A DNA stretch of 9,618 nucleotides from Nitrosotalea sp. (GCA_022545805.1 JAKEIJ010000027.1:1-9618); one strand, 5' to 3'. Shown: positions 1-6,074, counted from the first letter of the stretch. The notes: generated by a model not told the origin, from the sequence alone. Translations and numbers: made by a program.

Positions 1-1
1 A

Positions 2-820
2 AACCAGAACAGGTTACAATACTATTGTTCTAATTGCAAAAACGTCTTACATGAGACGGAGTATGAGGTGGAACCGTCTCAGGTCGTAGAACCATGTCCT
101 TATTGTGGTTCTCTTTTGTATGATTCTCTACAGAAAAGACCCGTGGTATCAAAATTACAAAAGTCCGTCCTATTTCAGAGTGCATCTCATGTACCAAGGT
201 TAACAATCGATATAGAAAAAATGGATTCACAACTGCATCTTTTTAGCTTGGGACAAAAGGTAGCAATCATTGGTAACCATTCACAGAAATTACTCGAAAG
301 ACTAGTGGTACGTGCTCAGCTTCCACACCGATACGGTGGACTAGATTCATATGTTATACTAGTGGATGCAGGAAATAGTTCAGACCCATATCTTGGTATA
401 AGCTTTGCACGACAATATGGATTAGATATAAAAGATGTTTTATCAAAAACAATTTCATCACGCGCATTTACTGTATATCAACTCGAAAATCTGATGACAA
501 ATGAACTGTTTGATGTTGTATCAAAATACAATGCAAAGGTTGTAGTAATATCCGAACTTCTATCAATGTTTGATGATACTTATCTTGATAAAACAGACGC
601 AAAACTATTACTTGATTCCATATTAGAATCCATTTCAAAACTAAAACAATGTCTAGTTATAATATCAATTTCAAAATTGGGAAGATATGGGCATGTTGTC
701 AGGAGAGCATTTGATAGAACCATCATGTTATCAGACCAAGATGATGCCGTAACAATAAAGATCGACAACAAAAATTATTCGGTAAAAAAATCCAAGATGG
801 AAATTATTTCTCACAGGTGA
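2..820 (+). CDS. Zinc-ribbon RadA/RecA-like protein with degenerate ATPase motifs (5' partial)
   Basis: The frame stays open to the left edge, so the gene is 5'-truncated. GTG at 68 is unlikely to be the start because it would cut a four-cysteine zinc ribbon in half (Cys codons at 26, 35, 95 and 104, giving CSNC and CPYC pairs). The rest resembles the RadA/Rad51 core: a VDAGNSSDPYLG segment (around 365-400) matches the strand after Walker A in RadA, followed by GLDIKDVL and an SRAF segment. The nucleotide site looks dead. The Walker A position reads IGNHSQKL, keeping only the Lys (287-289), and the Walker B Asp position is Ser (551-553). A non-hydrolysing RadA paralog is the best reading. It heads an operon with a PolB2-type polymerase, which suggests a scaffold or loader role on DNA. 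Fold assignment is fairly confident; function is inference. Confidence 0.72.
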   Translation, partial: NQNRLQYYCSNCKNVLHETEYEVEPSQVVEPCPYCGSLLYDSLQKRPVVSKLQKSVLFQSASHVPRLTIDIEKMDSQLHLFSLGQKVAIIGNHSQKLLERLVVRAQLPHRYGGLDSYVILVDAGNSSDPYLGISFARQYGLDIKDVLSKTISSRAFTVYQLENLMTNELFDVVSKYNAKVVVISELLSMFDDTYLDKTDAKLLLDSILESISKLKQCLVIISISKLGRYGHVVRRAFDRTIMLSDQDDAVTIKIDNKNYSVKKSKMEIISHR

Positions 821-821
821 T
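815..821 (+). promoter_or_regulatory. Shine-Dalgarno site for the first small protein
   Basis: AGGTGAT matches the archaeal anti-Shine-Dalgarno complement (GGAGGTGATC) and overlaps the stop codon of the upstream RadA-like gene. It lies 3 nt before TTG at 825, which supports this rare start codon and implies translational coupling inside the operon. Confidence 0.6.
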
Positions 822-824
822 ACT

Positions 825-1061
825 TTGGGTAGAACAATTCCGTCATTTAGGATTGTATTGATGCAGGAAGAGAAACAATGGAAGTCATTCAGAGATGCAT
901 TAGATAAAAAAGACAAGGCTTGTTTTGATAGGTTATTTCTTGCCTCAAGGTTACACATCTCTGCATGTGTAATGGCTGCAAAACCTGTCAGAGTCCACGC
1001 CATTTTGATGGCTATTTTGCTATATCAGTACAAACAACTTCTCACCGTGAGAGGGGACTAG
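825..1061 (+). CDS. Small helical protein, paralog of the next gene, PolB2 operon
   Basis: This is a 78-residue protein that I do not recognise as a named family. The TTG start at 825 is chosen for the AGGTGAT site just before it; ATG at 861 (residue 13) is an alternative and would keep the whole conserved part. The sequence is hydrophilic and probably all-helical, with no signal peptide. From residue 15 it aligns without gaps to the following 80-residue protein. Shared residues include the W-K-x-F-x-D-x-L block, D and F eight residues further on, H-I-x-A, and an ILM-x3-L-x-Q block near the C-terminus. It lies 4 nt after the RadA-like gene and directly abuts the next gene. The context suggests a subunit of a complex with the RadA-like protein and the polymerase, perhaps a homo- or heterodimeric adaptor. 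That role is inference. Confidence 0.75.
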   Translation: MGRTIPSFRIVLMQEEKQWKSFRDALDKKDKACFDRLFLASRLHISACVMAAKPVRVHAILMAILLYQYKQLLTVRGD

Positions 1062-1304
1062 ATGGCACTTTTTTCAAATGATGACCTTTTGGCAAAGGAA
1101 ATTGAAGCCTGGAAGGGGTTTTCAGACGGATTGAGAGCAGAAGACCAGAAGATTTTCAGACAAATGCTAAAGCAATGCTACAAGCACATAAGGGCCATTA
1201 ATGCCAAGGGGGAGGCATTTCCGACAGAATCCATACTAATGTCACTTGTGTTATCACAACAACAGATAATCGAGTTTCTACTAAAGAAGATCAAAACCAA
1301 ATGA
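1062..1304 (+). CDS. Small helical protein, second paralog, PolB2 operon
   Basis: This 80-residue protein has no family that I recognise. ATG at 1062 directly follows the TAG of the previous gene and is preceded by GAGGGG (1051-1056), a usable ribosome binding site. It is a diverged tandem copy of its neighbour: Trp17-Lys18, Phe20, Asp22, Leu24, then His-Ile-x-Ala and the ILM...L.Q block are shared, about 16 identities over 55 gap-free positions. The C-terminus ends in a lysine-rich tail (KKIKTK) that the first copy lacks, compatible with nucleic-acid contact. The stop overlaps the polymerase start (ATGA at 1301-1304), so the two are probably translationally coupled. Retention of two copies suggests distinct partners or a heterodimer; this is inference. 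Confidence 0.78.
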   Translation: MALFSNDDLLAKEIEAWKGFSDGLRAEDQKIFRQMLKQCYKHIRAINAKGEAFPTESILMSLVLSQQQIIEFLLKKIKTK

Positions 1305-3523
1305 CAACAGGATTTCTCTTTGATTCGTATCCTGTAGGAAATACCATGGTATCTTGGATAAAGGATAACAACTCCATGACTAGGATTGAAGATGTTTGGA
1401 CTCCGTCGATTTATGTCGCATGTAATAACAAATCAGACCTTGAAAAACTATCTGACAACAAGAAAATTCTCCCCTATGTAATCAAGGCAGATCAAGTAAA
1501 GAGATTTGAAAAAGTAACTGATTTGGAAAAAACTCTGGTACTGCAAATACAATTACAGGATTCAAACTCAATTTTACAGCTTGCAAAAGCAATAGAAACA
1601 TCATACAAATTTGGAAAATTCAGATTATACAATGTAGACGTGCCTCCCACCCAGAGTTATTTCTATGAACATGACATATTTCCATTTGGCAAGTTTTCTA
1701 AAAACGGTTCGTGGACATCACATGATGATATCGAGTCAACTGACTATGAAATCCCTGATTTCAAGATAATGCATCTGTCTATCATTCCAAAAAAGCAAAA
1801 CAAACTAGCCAGGTTTTCAGACAAGATTGGTTCTATCATTTTAGATGATATCACGGTATCATCAAACGATGAAGTAGATACAATACTAGAATTTGTGAAG
1901 ACAATCAAGGACCAAGACCCAGATATCATCATCACAGAAAATGGTGATACCTTTGATTTCCCGTATCTCATACACAGGGCACAGGAACATCACATCTCAA
2001 ACAGGCTTGTTCTAGGAAGGGAAAAAGTGCCTTTACAGAAGCCAAAACAGGCAGGAACGTCATTTTTCTCGTATGGTAGAATGTACTTCAAGCCAACTAC
2101 AATCAAGCTATTTGGTCGCATCCACATTGACTGTAAAAGCTGCTTTATCTGGAATGAGGAAAATGATCTTCACGGCATTTACGAGATATCACGCGTATGC
2201 AGAATGCCCCTGCAGACAGCATCTCGAGCATCGATTGGAAAATGCATGAGCTCATTACAATTCTACAATGCAACAAAGCGAGGTCTACTAATTCCATGGA
2301 AGCCAACCATGGCAGAAGCCTTCAAGCCTAGAAATGAATTGTTAATTGGCGATAGAGGCGGACTGATATTCGAACCAGAGATTGGTGTATATGAAAATGT
2401 TGTAGAGCTTGACTTTGCATCATTGTATGGTACTATAATGGAAAAAAAGAATATTTCAGCTGAAACTATTCTATGTAATTGCTGTCCTGATTCAGAAAAC
2501 AAAGTACCAGAACTGAATTATCACATCTGTAAAAGAATAGGCATTGTTCCGCAAACACTGAAAATACTGCTGAAGAAAAGAAAATTGTATACAGAATTAC
2601 TTGCAAGAGGACAAGATAGCAAATCAAACATCTATGAAGCAAGAAAATCTGCATTGAAATGGATACTTGTTACATCATTTGGTTATCTCGGATTTAACAA
2701 TGCCAAGTTTGGCAGAATTGATGCACACATGGCAGTTTGTGCATTTGCAAGACAGATCCTGTTGCAAGCTGTGAGAATTTCTGAACAAAATGGATTCCAA
2801 GTCTTGCATGGAATTGTGGATTCATTATGGCTTTACAAAAAAGGTTCTACAAGAAAAGAACATGAACAACTTCGAGATGAGATTGCGCATGCCACTGGCT
2901 TTGATATGTCACTTGACGTATACAAGTGGCTAGTTTTCCTATCATCAAAGGAGGATGAGACGATACCTGTGGCAAACCGCTATTTTGGTGCATTTGATAC
3001 TGGGAAACTGAAGATCCGAGGTACAGAAACTAGAAGGCATGATACTCCCATGTTTTTCAAAAAATGCCAGATGGAGATTTTGGTATTGATGGCAACTGCA
3101 AATAACATATCGAAAGTACAAGATCTGATGCCCCAGGTATTAGAAATTTACAAAAAGTATTGTACGATGCTTGAGAACCAGATAGTGAACCCTGAAGACT
3201 TGGCATTTACCACTAGGGCATCAAAAAATACAGATGATTACAAGATAAATTCAATACAAAAAGATGCAATGTTGCAACTAAAGGAAGAGGGTGAGCTAGT
3301 CAAGGCAGGGCAGAAAGTACAATATGTTATCACGGATTATTCTAGAAAGACAAAAAGGACAAGCCCATTGAGCATGGCAAAAAACAAGTACGATGTCAAA
3401 AGATATGTAAAATTACTTGCTCAAAGTTGCTCTACTGTAACAAAACCATTTGGAACCGAAATTACATTTGAAGAAGGATTAAAAAGATCATTACATTCTT
3501 CCTCAAAATTTTACAATTGTTGA
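1301..3523 (+). CDS. polB2: B-family DNA polymerase, PolB2-type
   Basis: The protein has 740 residues, close to the polymerase core and shorter than many replicative archaeal PolBs. An ExoII-like segment (NGDTFDFPYL, residues 214-223) survives, but the ExoI Asp-x-Glu is not seen near 153-163 and the ExoIII Tyr-x3-Asp reads YEISR, so proofreading is predicted lost. Motif A is ELDFASLYGTIM with the catalytic Asp at 371. Motif B (residues 448-464) keeps Arg448 and Lys453, but the usual Asn-Ser-x-Tyr-Gly reads VTSFG. Motif C is HGIVDSLW: the first Asp of YGDTDS is Ile505, while the metal-binding second Asp is kept (Asp507). A palm-thumb segment NRYFGAF...GKLKIRGTE...RRHD follows at 559-581. From memory, these motif variants are typical of archaeal PolB2/Dpo2, for which translesion synthesis has been reported in Sulfolobales. 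Activity of this copy is unproven. Start ATG overlaps the upstream stop. Confidence 0.88.
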   Translation: MTTGFLFDSYPVGNTMVSWIKDNNSMTRIEDVWTPSIYVACNNKSDLEKLSDNKKILPYVIKADQVKRFEKVTDLEKTLVLQIQLQDSNSILQLAKAIETSYKFGKFRLYNVDVPPTQSYFYEHDIFPFGKFSKNGSWTSHDDIESTDYEIPDFKIMHLSIIPKKQNKLARFSDKIGSIILDDITVSSNDEVDTILEFVKTIKDQDPDIIITENGDTFDFPYLIHRAQEHHISNRLVLGREKVPLQKPKQAGTSFFSYGRMYFKPTTIKLFGRIHIDCKSCFIWNEENDLHGIYEISRVCRMPLQTASRASIGKCMSSLQFYNATKRGLLIPWKPTMAEAFKPRNELLIGDRGGLIFEPEIGVYENVVELDFASLYGTIMEKKNISAETILCNCCPDSENKVPELNYHICKRIGIVPQTLKILLKKRKLYTELLARGQDSKSNIYEARKSALKWILVTSFGYLGFNNAKFGRIDAHMAVCAFARQILLQAVRISEQNGFQVLHGIVDSLWLYKKGSTRKEHEQLRDEIAHATGFDMSLDVYKWLVFLSSKEDETIPVANRYFGAFDTGKLKIRGTETRRHDTPMFFKKCQMEILVLMATANNISKVQDLMPQVLEIYKKYCTMLENQIVNPEDLAFTTRASKNTDDYKINSIQKDAMLQLKEEGELVKAGQKVQYVITDYSRKTKRTSPLSMAKNKYDVKRYVKLLAQSCSTVTKPFGTEITFEEGLKRSLHSSSKFYNC

Positions 3524-3591
3524 TACAATGTTTATTTGCATATACCACGAATCTTCTATTAGACGAGCTAGTGCTAATGAGACGCTTGGTC

Positions 3592-3599
3592 TATATATT
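3592..3599 (+). promoter_or_regulatory. TATA box of the cupredoxin gene
   Basis: TATATATT is centred 23 nt before ATG 3619, the archaeal spacing for a transcript that starts at or next to the start codon. Just upstream lie an ATTAG/CTAAT inverted repeat (3558-3562, 3574-3578) and two AGACG direct repeats (3561, 3580), which could be regulator contacts, but they are short enough to be chance. Confidence 0.6.
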
Positions 3600-3618
3600 T
3601 TAAAATCATCTAATACGC

Positions 3619-4356
3619 ATGCGAAATTCTAAAATGGCCGCTCTTGTAATATCGGTGGTTGCAATAGCTTCTGTTGCAGCATATGGAGCATATTCTATTA
3701 ATTCCGGAATGTTTGTTGCACCAACTCAAGAAGTCCAAGTATCAAATTATTCAGCAGCGAATAACACACTAAACCCACAAATCACTTTACTGAACAATAA
3801 TGTCACTTCTCTTGGTAACGTAACAAACGGCTCTTCATATAACACAGGAAACCCACAAATTAGTTCAATGAACAATAATGTCACTTCTCTTGGTAATGTA
3901 ACAAATCCATCTATTTACTCTAATACATCTCCAAGTTACCTTAATTCGTCAAGGATAATCATATCCTCAGGTGCAGGATCTGAGGGTCCAAATGGTGTTT
4001 GTGTAACTAACCATAATTGTTACAACCCAAGTGTTATGAATATAAAAATGGGTGCACAAGTTACATGGATGAACTCAGATTCTGTAACTCACACTGTAAC
4101 AAGTGGTAAATCAACGGACTCTAAGACTGGAACCTTATTTGATCAAACAGTCTCGCCAGGAAAGTCGGTCTCTATCACTATTAATAATTCTGGAACAATT
4201 AATTATTTCTGTAAGATACATCCATGGATTACAGGTCAGTTAATTGTTGTAACAAATCCTTCTATGAACCCACAAATTAGTTCAATGAACAATAATGTCA
4301 CTTCTCTTGGTAATGTAACAAGTGGCTCTTCATATAACACCGGGATTACGAAGTAA
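3619..4356 (+). CDS. Secreted amicyanin/plastocyanin-like cupredoxin with flanking repeats
   Basis: The protein has 245 residues. An N-terminal basic then hydrophobic stretch (residues 3-24) is a signal peptide or membrane anchor; no lipobox Cys is present, so it acts outside the membrane. Residues about 112-211 form a blue-copper domain. Predicted ligands are His158 (THTV), Cys198 and His201 (YFCKIHPW), in the amicyanin order C-x2-H-x2-axial, but the axial Met position is Ile204. Cys128 and Cys134 may form a disulfide. Three copies of a 26-residue repeat (NPQIS-MNNNVTSLGNVT-GSSYNTG) sit at 52-77, 78-103 and 217-242, bracketing the domain. Asn-x-Ser/Thr sequons are numerous there, suggesting glycosylated cell-surface linkers. 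Such cupredoxins are abundant in ammonia-oxidising archaea and are thought to carry electrons at the cell surface. It is a single-gene unit with its own promoter. Confidence 0.88.
   Translation: MRNSKMAALVISVVAIASVAAYGAYSINSGMFVAPTQEVQVSNYSAANNTLNPQITLLNNNVTSLGNVTNGSSYNTGNPQISSMNNNVTSLGNVTNPSIYSNTSPSYLNSSRIIISSGAGSEGPNGVCVTNHNCYNPSVMNIKMGAQVTWMNSDSVTHTVTSGKSTDSKTGTLFDQTVSPGKSVSITINNSGTINYFCKIHPWITGQLIVVTNPSMNPQISSMNNNVTSLGNVTSGSSYNTGITK
3772..3849 (+). repeat. Intragenic 78-bp repeat, copy 1
   Basis: This encodes residues 52-77 of the cupredoxin. It is the most diverged copy at its start (QITLLN against QISSMN), but its end (GSSYNTG) matches copy 3. Confidence 0.85.
3850..3927 (+). repeat. 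Intragenic 78-bp repeat, copy 2
   Basis: This is directly adjacent to copy 1. Its first 55 nt (3850-3904) are identical to copy 3 (4267-4321) across the copper domain, whereas its tail (NPSIYSNT) has diverged. Confidence 0.85.
4267..4344 (+). repeat. Intragenic 78-bp repeat, copy 3
   Basis: This lies after the copper domain at the C-terminus. Its first 55 nt match copy 2 exactly and its last part resembles copy 1, a mosaic pattern that suggests recombination or gene conversion between copies. Confidence 0.85.
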
Positions 4357-4398
4357 TTTCAATACACAAAGATACAATACTACGACTAAAGGAGGAGA

Positions 4399-4470
4399 AT
4401 GAACGTTTTGAGATTTTACGAAAGTAATAAACCAAAAATAATACAAAAAAGTAAGATAAAATACATTTAA
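4399..4470 (+). CDS. Candidate 23-residue micro-ORF
   Basis: ATG at 4399 opens 23 lysine-rich codons ending at TAA (4468-4470). It is preceded by AGGAGG (4390-4395), one of the strongest Shine-Dalgarno matches in the window, though the 3-nt gap to ATG is short. It lies 42 nt after the cupredoxin stop, so it could be read from the same transcript. Composition is similar to the surrounding noncoding DNA, and I recognise no family. Chance is a serious alternative. Confidence 0.22.
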   Translation: MNVLRFYESNKPKIIQKSKIKYI

Positions 4471-4491
4471 TCAAATAGTTCTTGATCTAAA

Positions 4492-4555
4492 CTCTAGGTT
4501 TAAATTAGAACCTAGAGAAAATCTCCGAGGTTATAGACATTTGGGATCTTTTTTT
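4492..4555 (+). terminator. Stem-loop and downstream T-run, possible terminator
   Basis: CTCTAGGTT (4492-4500) pairs perfectly with AACCTAGAG (4509-4517) around an 8-nt loop. A seven-T run follows at 4549-4555. The right arm could instead pair imperfectly with CTCCGAGG (4523-4530), so two exclusive stems are possible. It may end the cupredoxin transcript. The 31-nt gap between stem and T-run makes this weaker than a classic intrinsic terminator; in archaea the T-run alone may suffice. Confidence 0.4.
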
Positions 4556-4818
4556 AAATTAATTTTAAAATTTGTTTTCAAAATTGATAAAAACAATATT
4601 CGAAAATCTAGAAATCTCATTCATCATATGTTATAGTCATAATCTTGAGGAAATTTACACGATTTGGGTTTACTGAATTTTATCTCTTTTTAAAATAAAA
4701 AATAGTCCGATTCATGATGCAGATATTAGTAAAGATAAATACAGATGATAGCAAAACAACCGCAATTTGGGATTAATTCGGGTAAATGCCTCATTAATTT
4801 TTAATTTTTGAGCGATAG

Positions 4819-4826
4819 TTATATAC
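4819..4826 (+). promoter_or_regulatory. TATA box of the first Lrp-like gene
   Basis: TTATATAC is centred about 24 nt before GTG 4847. This spacing favours GTG 4847 over TTG 4808 as the start, since no comparable box lies 25 nt before 4808. Confidence 0.5.
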
Positions 4827-4846
4827 TTGCTTTTATACACGTAATC

Positions 4847-5305
4847 GTGCTGACTACAATAGATAAAAAAATTCTGAAAACCCTTCTTGAAACTAAGGGA
4901 AAGGTCTCTTCAGATATGTTAGCAAAAAAATTGAACCTTCCAAGATCCACAGTGCAACGAAGAAAACAAGATCTAGAAAAACGATTCTTACAGTTAACAT
5001 ATACGCTGAATTTTGAGGAAATGGGTTTTAGGCGCTTAGATTTCTTTATTTTTACTAACAATGGCAAGACATCTTCTGTTGCAAAAAAGTTATTGAAAAT
5101 GGATGAAGTGGTCGAGGTAGGTAGGGGTTTTGGCACACATACGATCCACCTCAAAGCTGAGGCAATAATTAGGGACAATAAGGAACTAACGGACTTGATT
5201 GAAACTATAAAGATACTGGATGGGGTCATGGAAGTTAAATGGGTAGAGATTATCAAAGTTGTGGGAAGAAAGAAACTCACATCCTCCATCATTGACAAGA
5301 TATGA
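4847..5305 (+). CDS. Lrp/AsnC-like transcriptional regulator, tandem copy A
   Basis: The protein has 152 residues from GTG 4847, or 165 from TTG 4808. GTG is preferred because of the TATA box at 4819-4826 and because the conserved part begins with IDKKIL just after it. The N-terminal half is a winged helix-turn-helix (IDKKILKTLLE, then SSDMLAKKLNLPRSTVQRR as the recognition region). The C-terminal part (GFRRLDFF to VVGRKK) resembles the RAM/Lrp ligand-binding and oligomerisation domain, with the usual alternating strands and helices. It binds DNA as a dimer or larger; the effector is unknown. Copy B lies 226 nt downstream and is about 57% identical, nearly gap-free. The family is fairly sure, though the C-terminal domain is diverged. 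Autoregulation or cross-regulation of the pair is plausible but not shown. Confidence 0.83.
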   Translation: MLTTIDKKILKTLLETKGKVSSDMLAKKLNLPRSTVQRRKQDLEKRFLQLTYTLNFEEMGFRRLDFFIFTNNGKTSSVAKKLLKMDEVVEVGRGFGTHTIHLKAEAIIRDNKELTDLIETIKILDGVMEVKWVEIIKVVGRKKLTSSIIDKI

Positions 5306-5306
5306 C

Positions 5307-5390
5307 ATGAATCTAGATGCAAAAATGAAAAATCCATCTTATGAGCAGAAAACTGTTATTAATGAGCATTTAGACCAAGTTTATTGGTAA
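5307..5390 (+). CDS. Candidate 27-residue micro-ORF after regulator A
   Basis: ATG at 5307 begins one base after the TGA of regulator A and runs 27 codons to TAA (5388-5390). Coupled translation would be possible. The peptide starts MNLD, as does the next small ORF at 5429, and the underlying 13-mer (ATGAATYTAGATG) is shared. No family is recognised and chance is possible. Confidence 0.2.
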   Translation: MNLDAKMKNPSYEQKTVINEHLDQVYW

Positions 5391-5428
5391 CTAAGACTTT
5401 TTAGCCTAGAGTGCACTATACTCTCCTG

Positions 5429-5545
5429 ATGAATTTAGATGAGAATGATGGAAAAATTTATTTTATTCGTACCTCGTCGGAATTAGCATTGAAACATTGT
5501 AATATGATATTATTCCAAATGGGGAAATTTATTGTCGTCTTCTAA
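5429..5545 (+). CDS. Candidate 38-residue small ORF overlapping regulator B start
   Basis: ATG at 5429 opens 38 codons to TAA (5543-5545), overlapping the first 14 nt of regulator B in another frame. A weak TATA-like CTTTTTAG lies about 28 nt upstream, and an AGTGCACT palindrome (5410-5417) lies between. The peptide has mixed, protein-like composition in its first half (KIYFIRTSSELALKHC) and a hydrophobic end. No family is recognised. If real, it could be an upstream coupled reading frame for regulator B. Confidence 0.22.
   Translation: MNLDENDGKIYFIRTSSELALKHCNMILFQMGKFIVVF
5506..5514 (+). promoter_or_regulatory. TATA-like box of the second Lrp-like gene
   Basis: GATATTATT is centred about 22 nt before TTG 5532, consistent with a leaderless transcript. 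It is weaker than the boxes of the other genes in the window. Confidence 0.4.
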
Positions 5546-6011
5546 GTCTATTCTATCATTAATAGATAAAAAAATCCTGAAAATACTTCTTGAACCTAAC
5601 GGTAAGATCACTTCTGATATGATCGCAGAAAAATTAAATCTTCCAAGATCAACGGTGCAACGAAGGAGACTAATGCTTGAAAAACGATTTCTTCAACACA
5701 ATTATACCTTAAAGCTCGAAGAGCTGGGGTTTAGGCGTATAGAATTTTTAATTTCTACTGAACACGGTAAGACTGTTCCAATTGCTCAAGATCTTCTAAA
5801 ACGTGATGAAGTTGTTTATGTGGGTAGAAGTGTCGGAGCGCATACTATCGACCTAAAAGTAGAATTGATCATCAAGGACAGTGCGGAACTACTGGAATTA
5901 CTTGAGCTGGTAAAGGGAATGCCCGGAGTCCGAGATGTAGAATGGACAGAGATTGTCAAAGTGGTGGGAAGGAAAAAGTCAATACCAATTGGAATAATCG
6001 ACAGAATGTGA
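5532..6011 (+). CDS. Lrp/AsnC-like transcriptional regulator, tandem copy B
   Basis: The protein has 159 residues. TTG 5532 is the only usable start because an in-frame TGA lies at 5505-5507 and no other start codon occurs before the conserved IDKKIL segment. Residues about 11-50 form the winged helix-turn-helix. The recognition stretch LNLPRSTVQRR is identical to copy A, so the two proteins probably recognise related sites. The C-terminal domain is more diverged (for example VGRSVGAHTIDLK against VGRGFGTHTIHLK), which suggests different effectors or partners. The shared core and the shared VVGRKK end show a tandem duplication followed by divergence. DNA-binding regulation is well supported; the regulon cannot be read from this window. 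Confidence 0.85.
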   Translation: MSSSKSILSLIDKKILKILLEPNGKITSDMIAEKLNLPRSTVQRRRLMLEKRFLQHNYTLKLEELGFRRIEFLISTEHGKTVPIAQDLLKRDEVVYVGRSVGAHTIDLKVELIIKDSAELLELLELVKGMPGVRDVEWTEIVKVVGRKKSIPIGIIDRM

Positions 6012-6074
6012 GTCTCTGAAATTTCCCTTATCATCATAATAATGGATGAACCAGTGTTTCTTTGTATCCTGCTG

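Larger units (their letters stand above)
4357..4846. other. Gene-poor AT-rich intergenic region
   Basis: About 490 nt without a convincing long gene. It holds the cupredoxin 3' flank, an SD-preceded micro-ORF (4399-4470), an inverted repeat (4492-4517) with a T-run downstream (4549-4555), homopolymer-rich DNA from about 4555 to 4700 in which I see no structure, and the TATA box of the first Lrp-like gene (4819-4826). TTG at 4808 opens an alternative, longer reading of that gene. Confidence 0.6.

Noticed and set aside
68..820. RadA-like gene starting at GTG 68
   Set aside because: The frame is open upstream to the window edge and the upstream codons supply the first CxxC of a zinc ribbon, so 68 is internal.
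3516..3529. ATTGT/ACAAT inverted repeat at the polymerase stop as a terminator
   Set aside because: The stem is only 5 bp, AT-only apart from one pair, and no T-run follows directly.
3772..4344. CRISPR-like or transposon repeats
   Set aside because: The three repeats are in frame inside one protein, two are directly adjacent, and there are no spacers or terminal inverted repeats.
4819..5337. 172-residue minus-strand ORF opposite regulator A
   Set aside because: The opposite strand encodes a clear Lrp-like protein with a paralog; the antisense translation is Ser/Ile-rich without motifs.
5816..6037. 73-residue minus-strand ORF opposite regulator B
   Set aside because: It mirrors the antisense ORF of regulator A because the two genes are paralogs; this is a by-product of codon composition.
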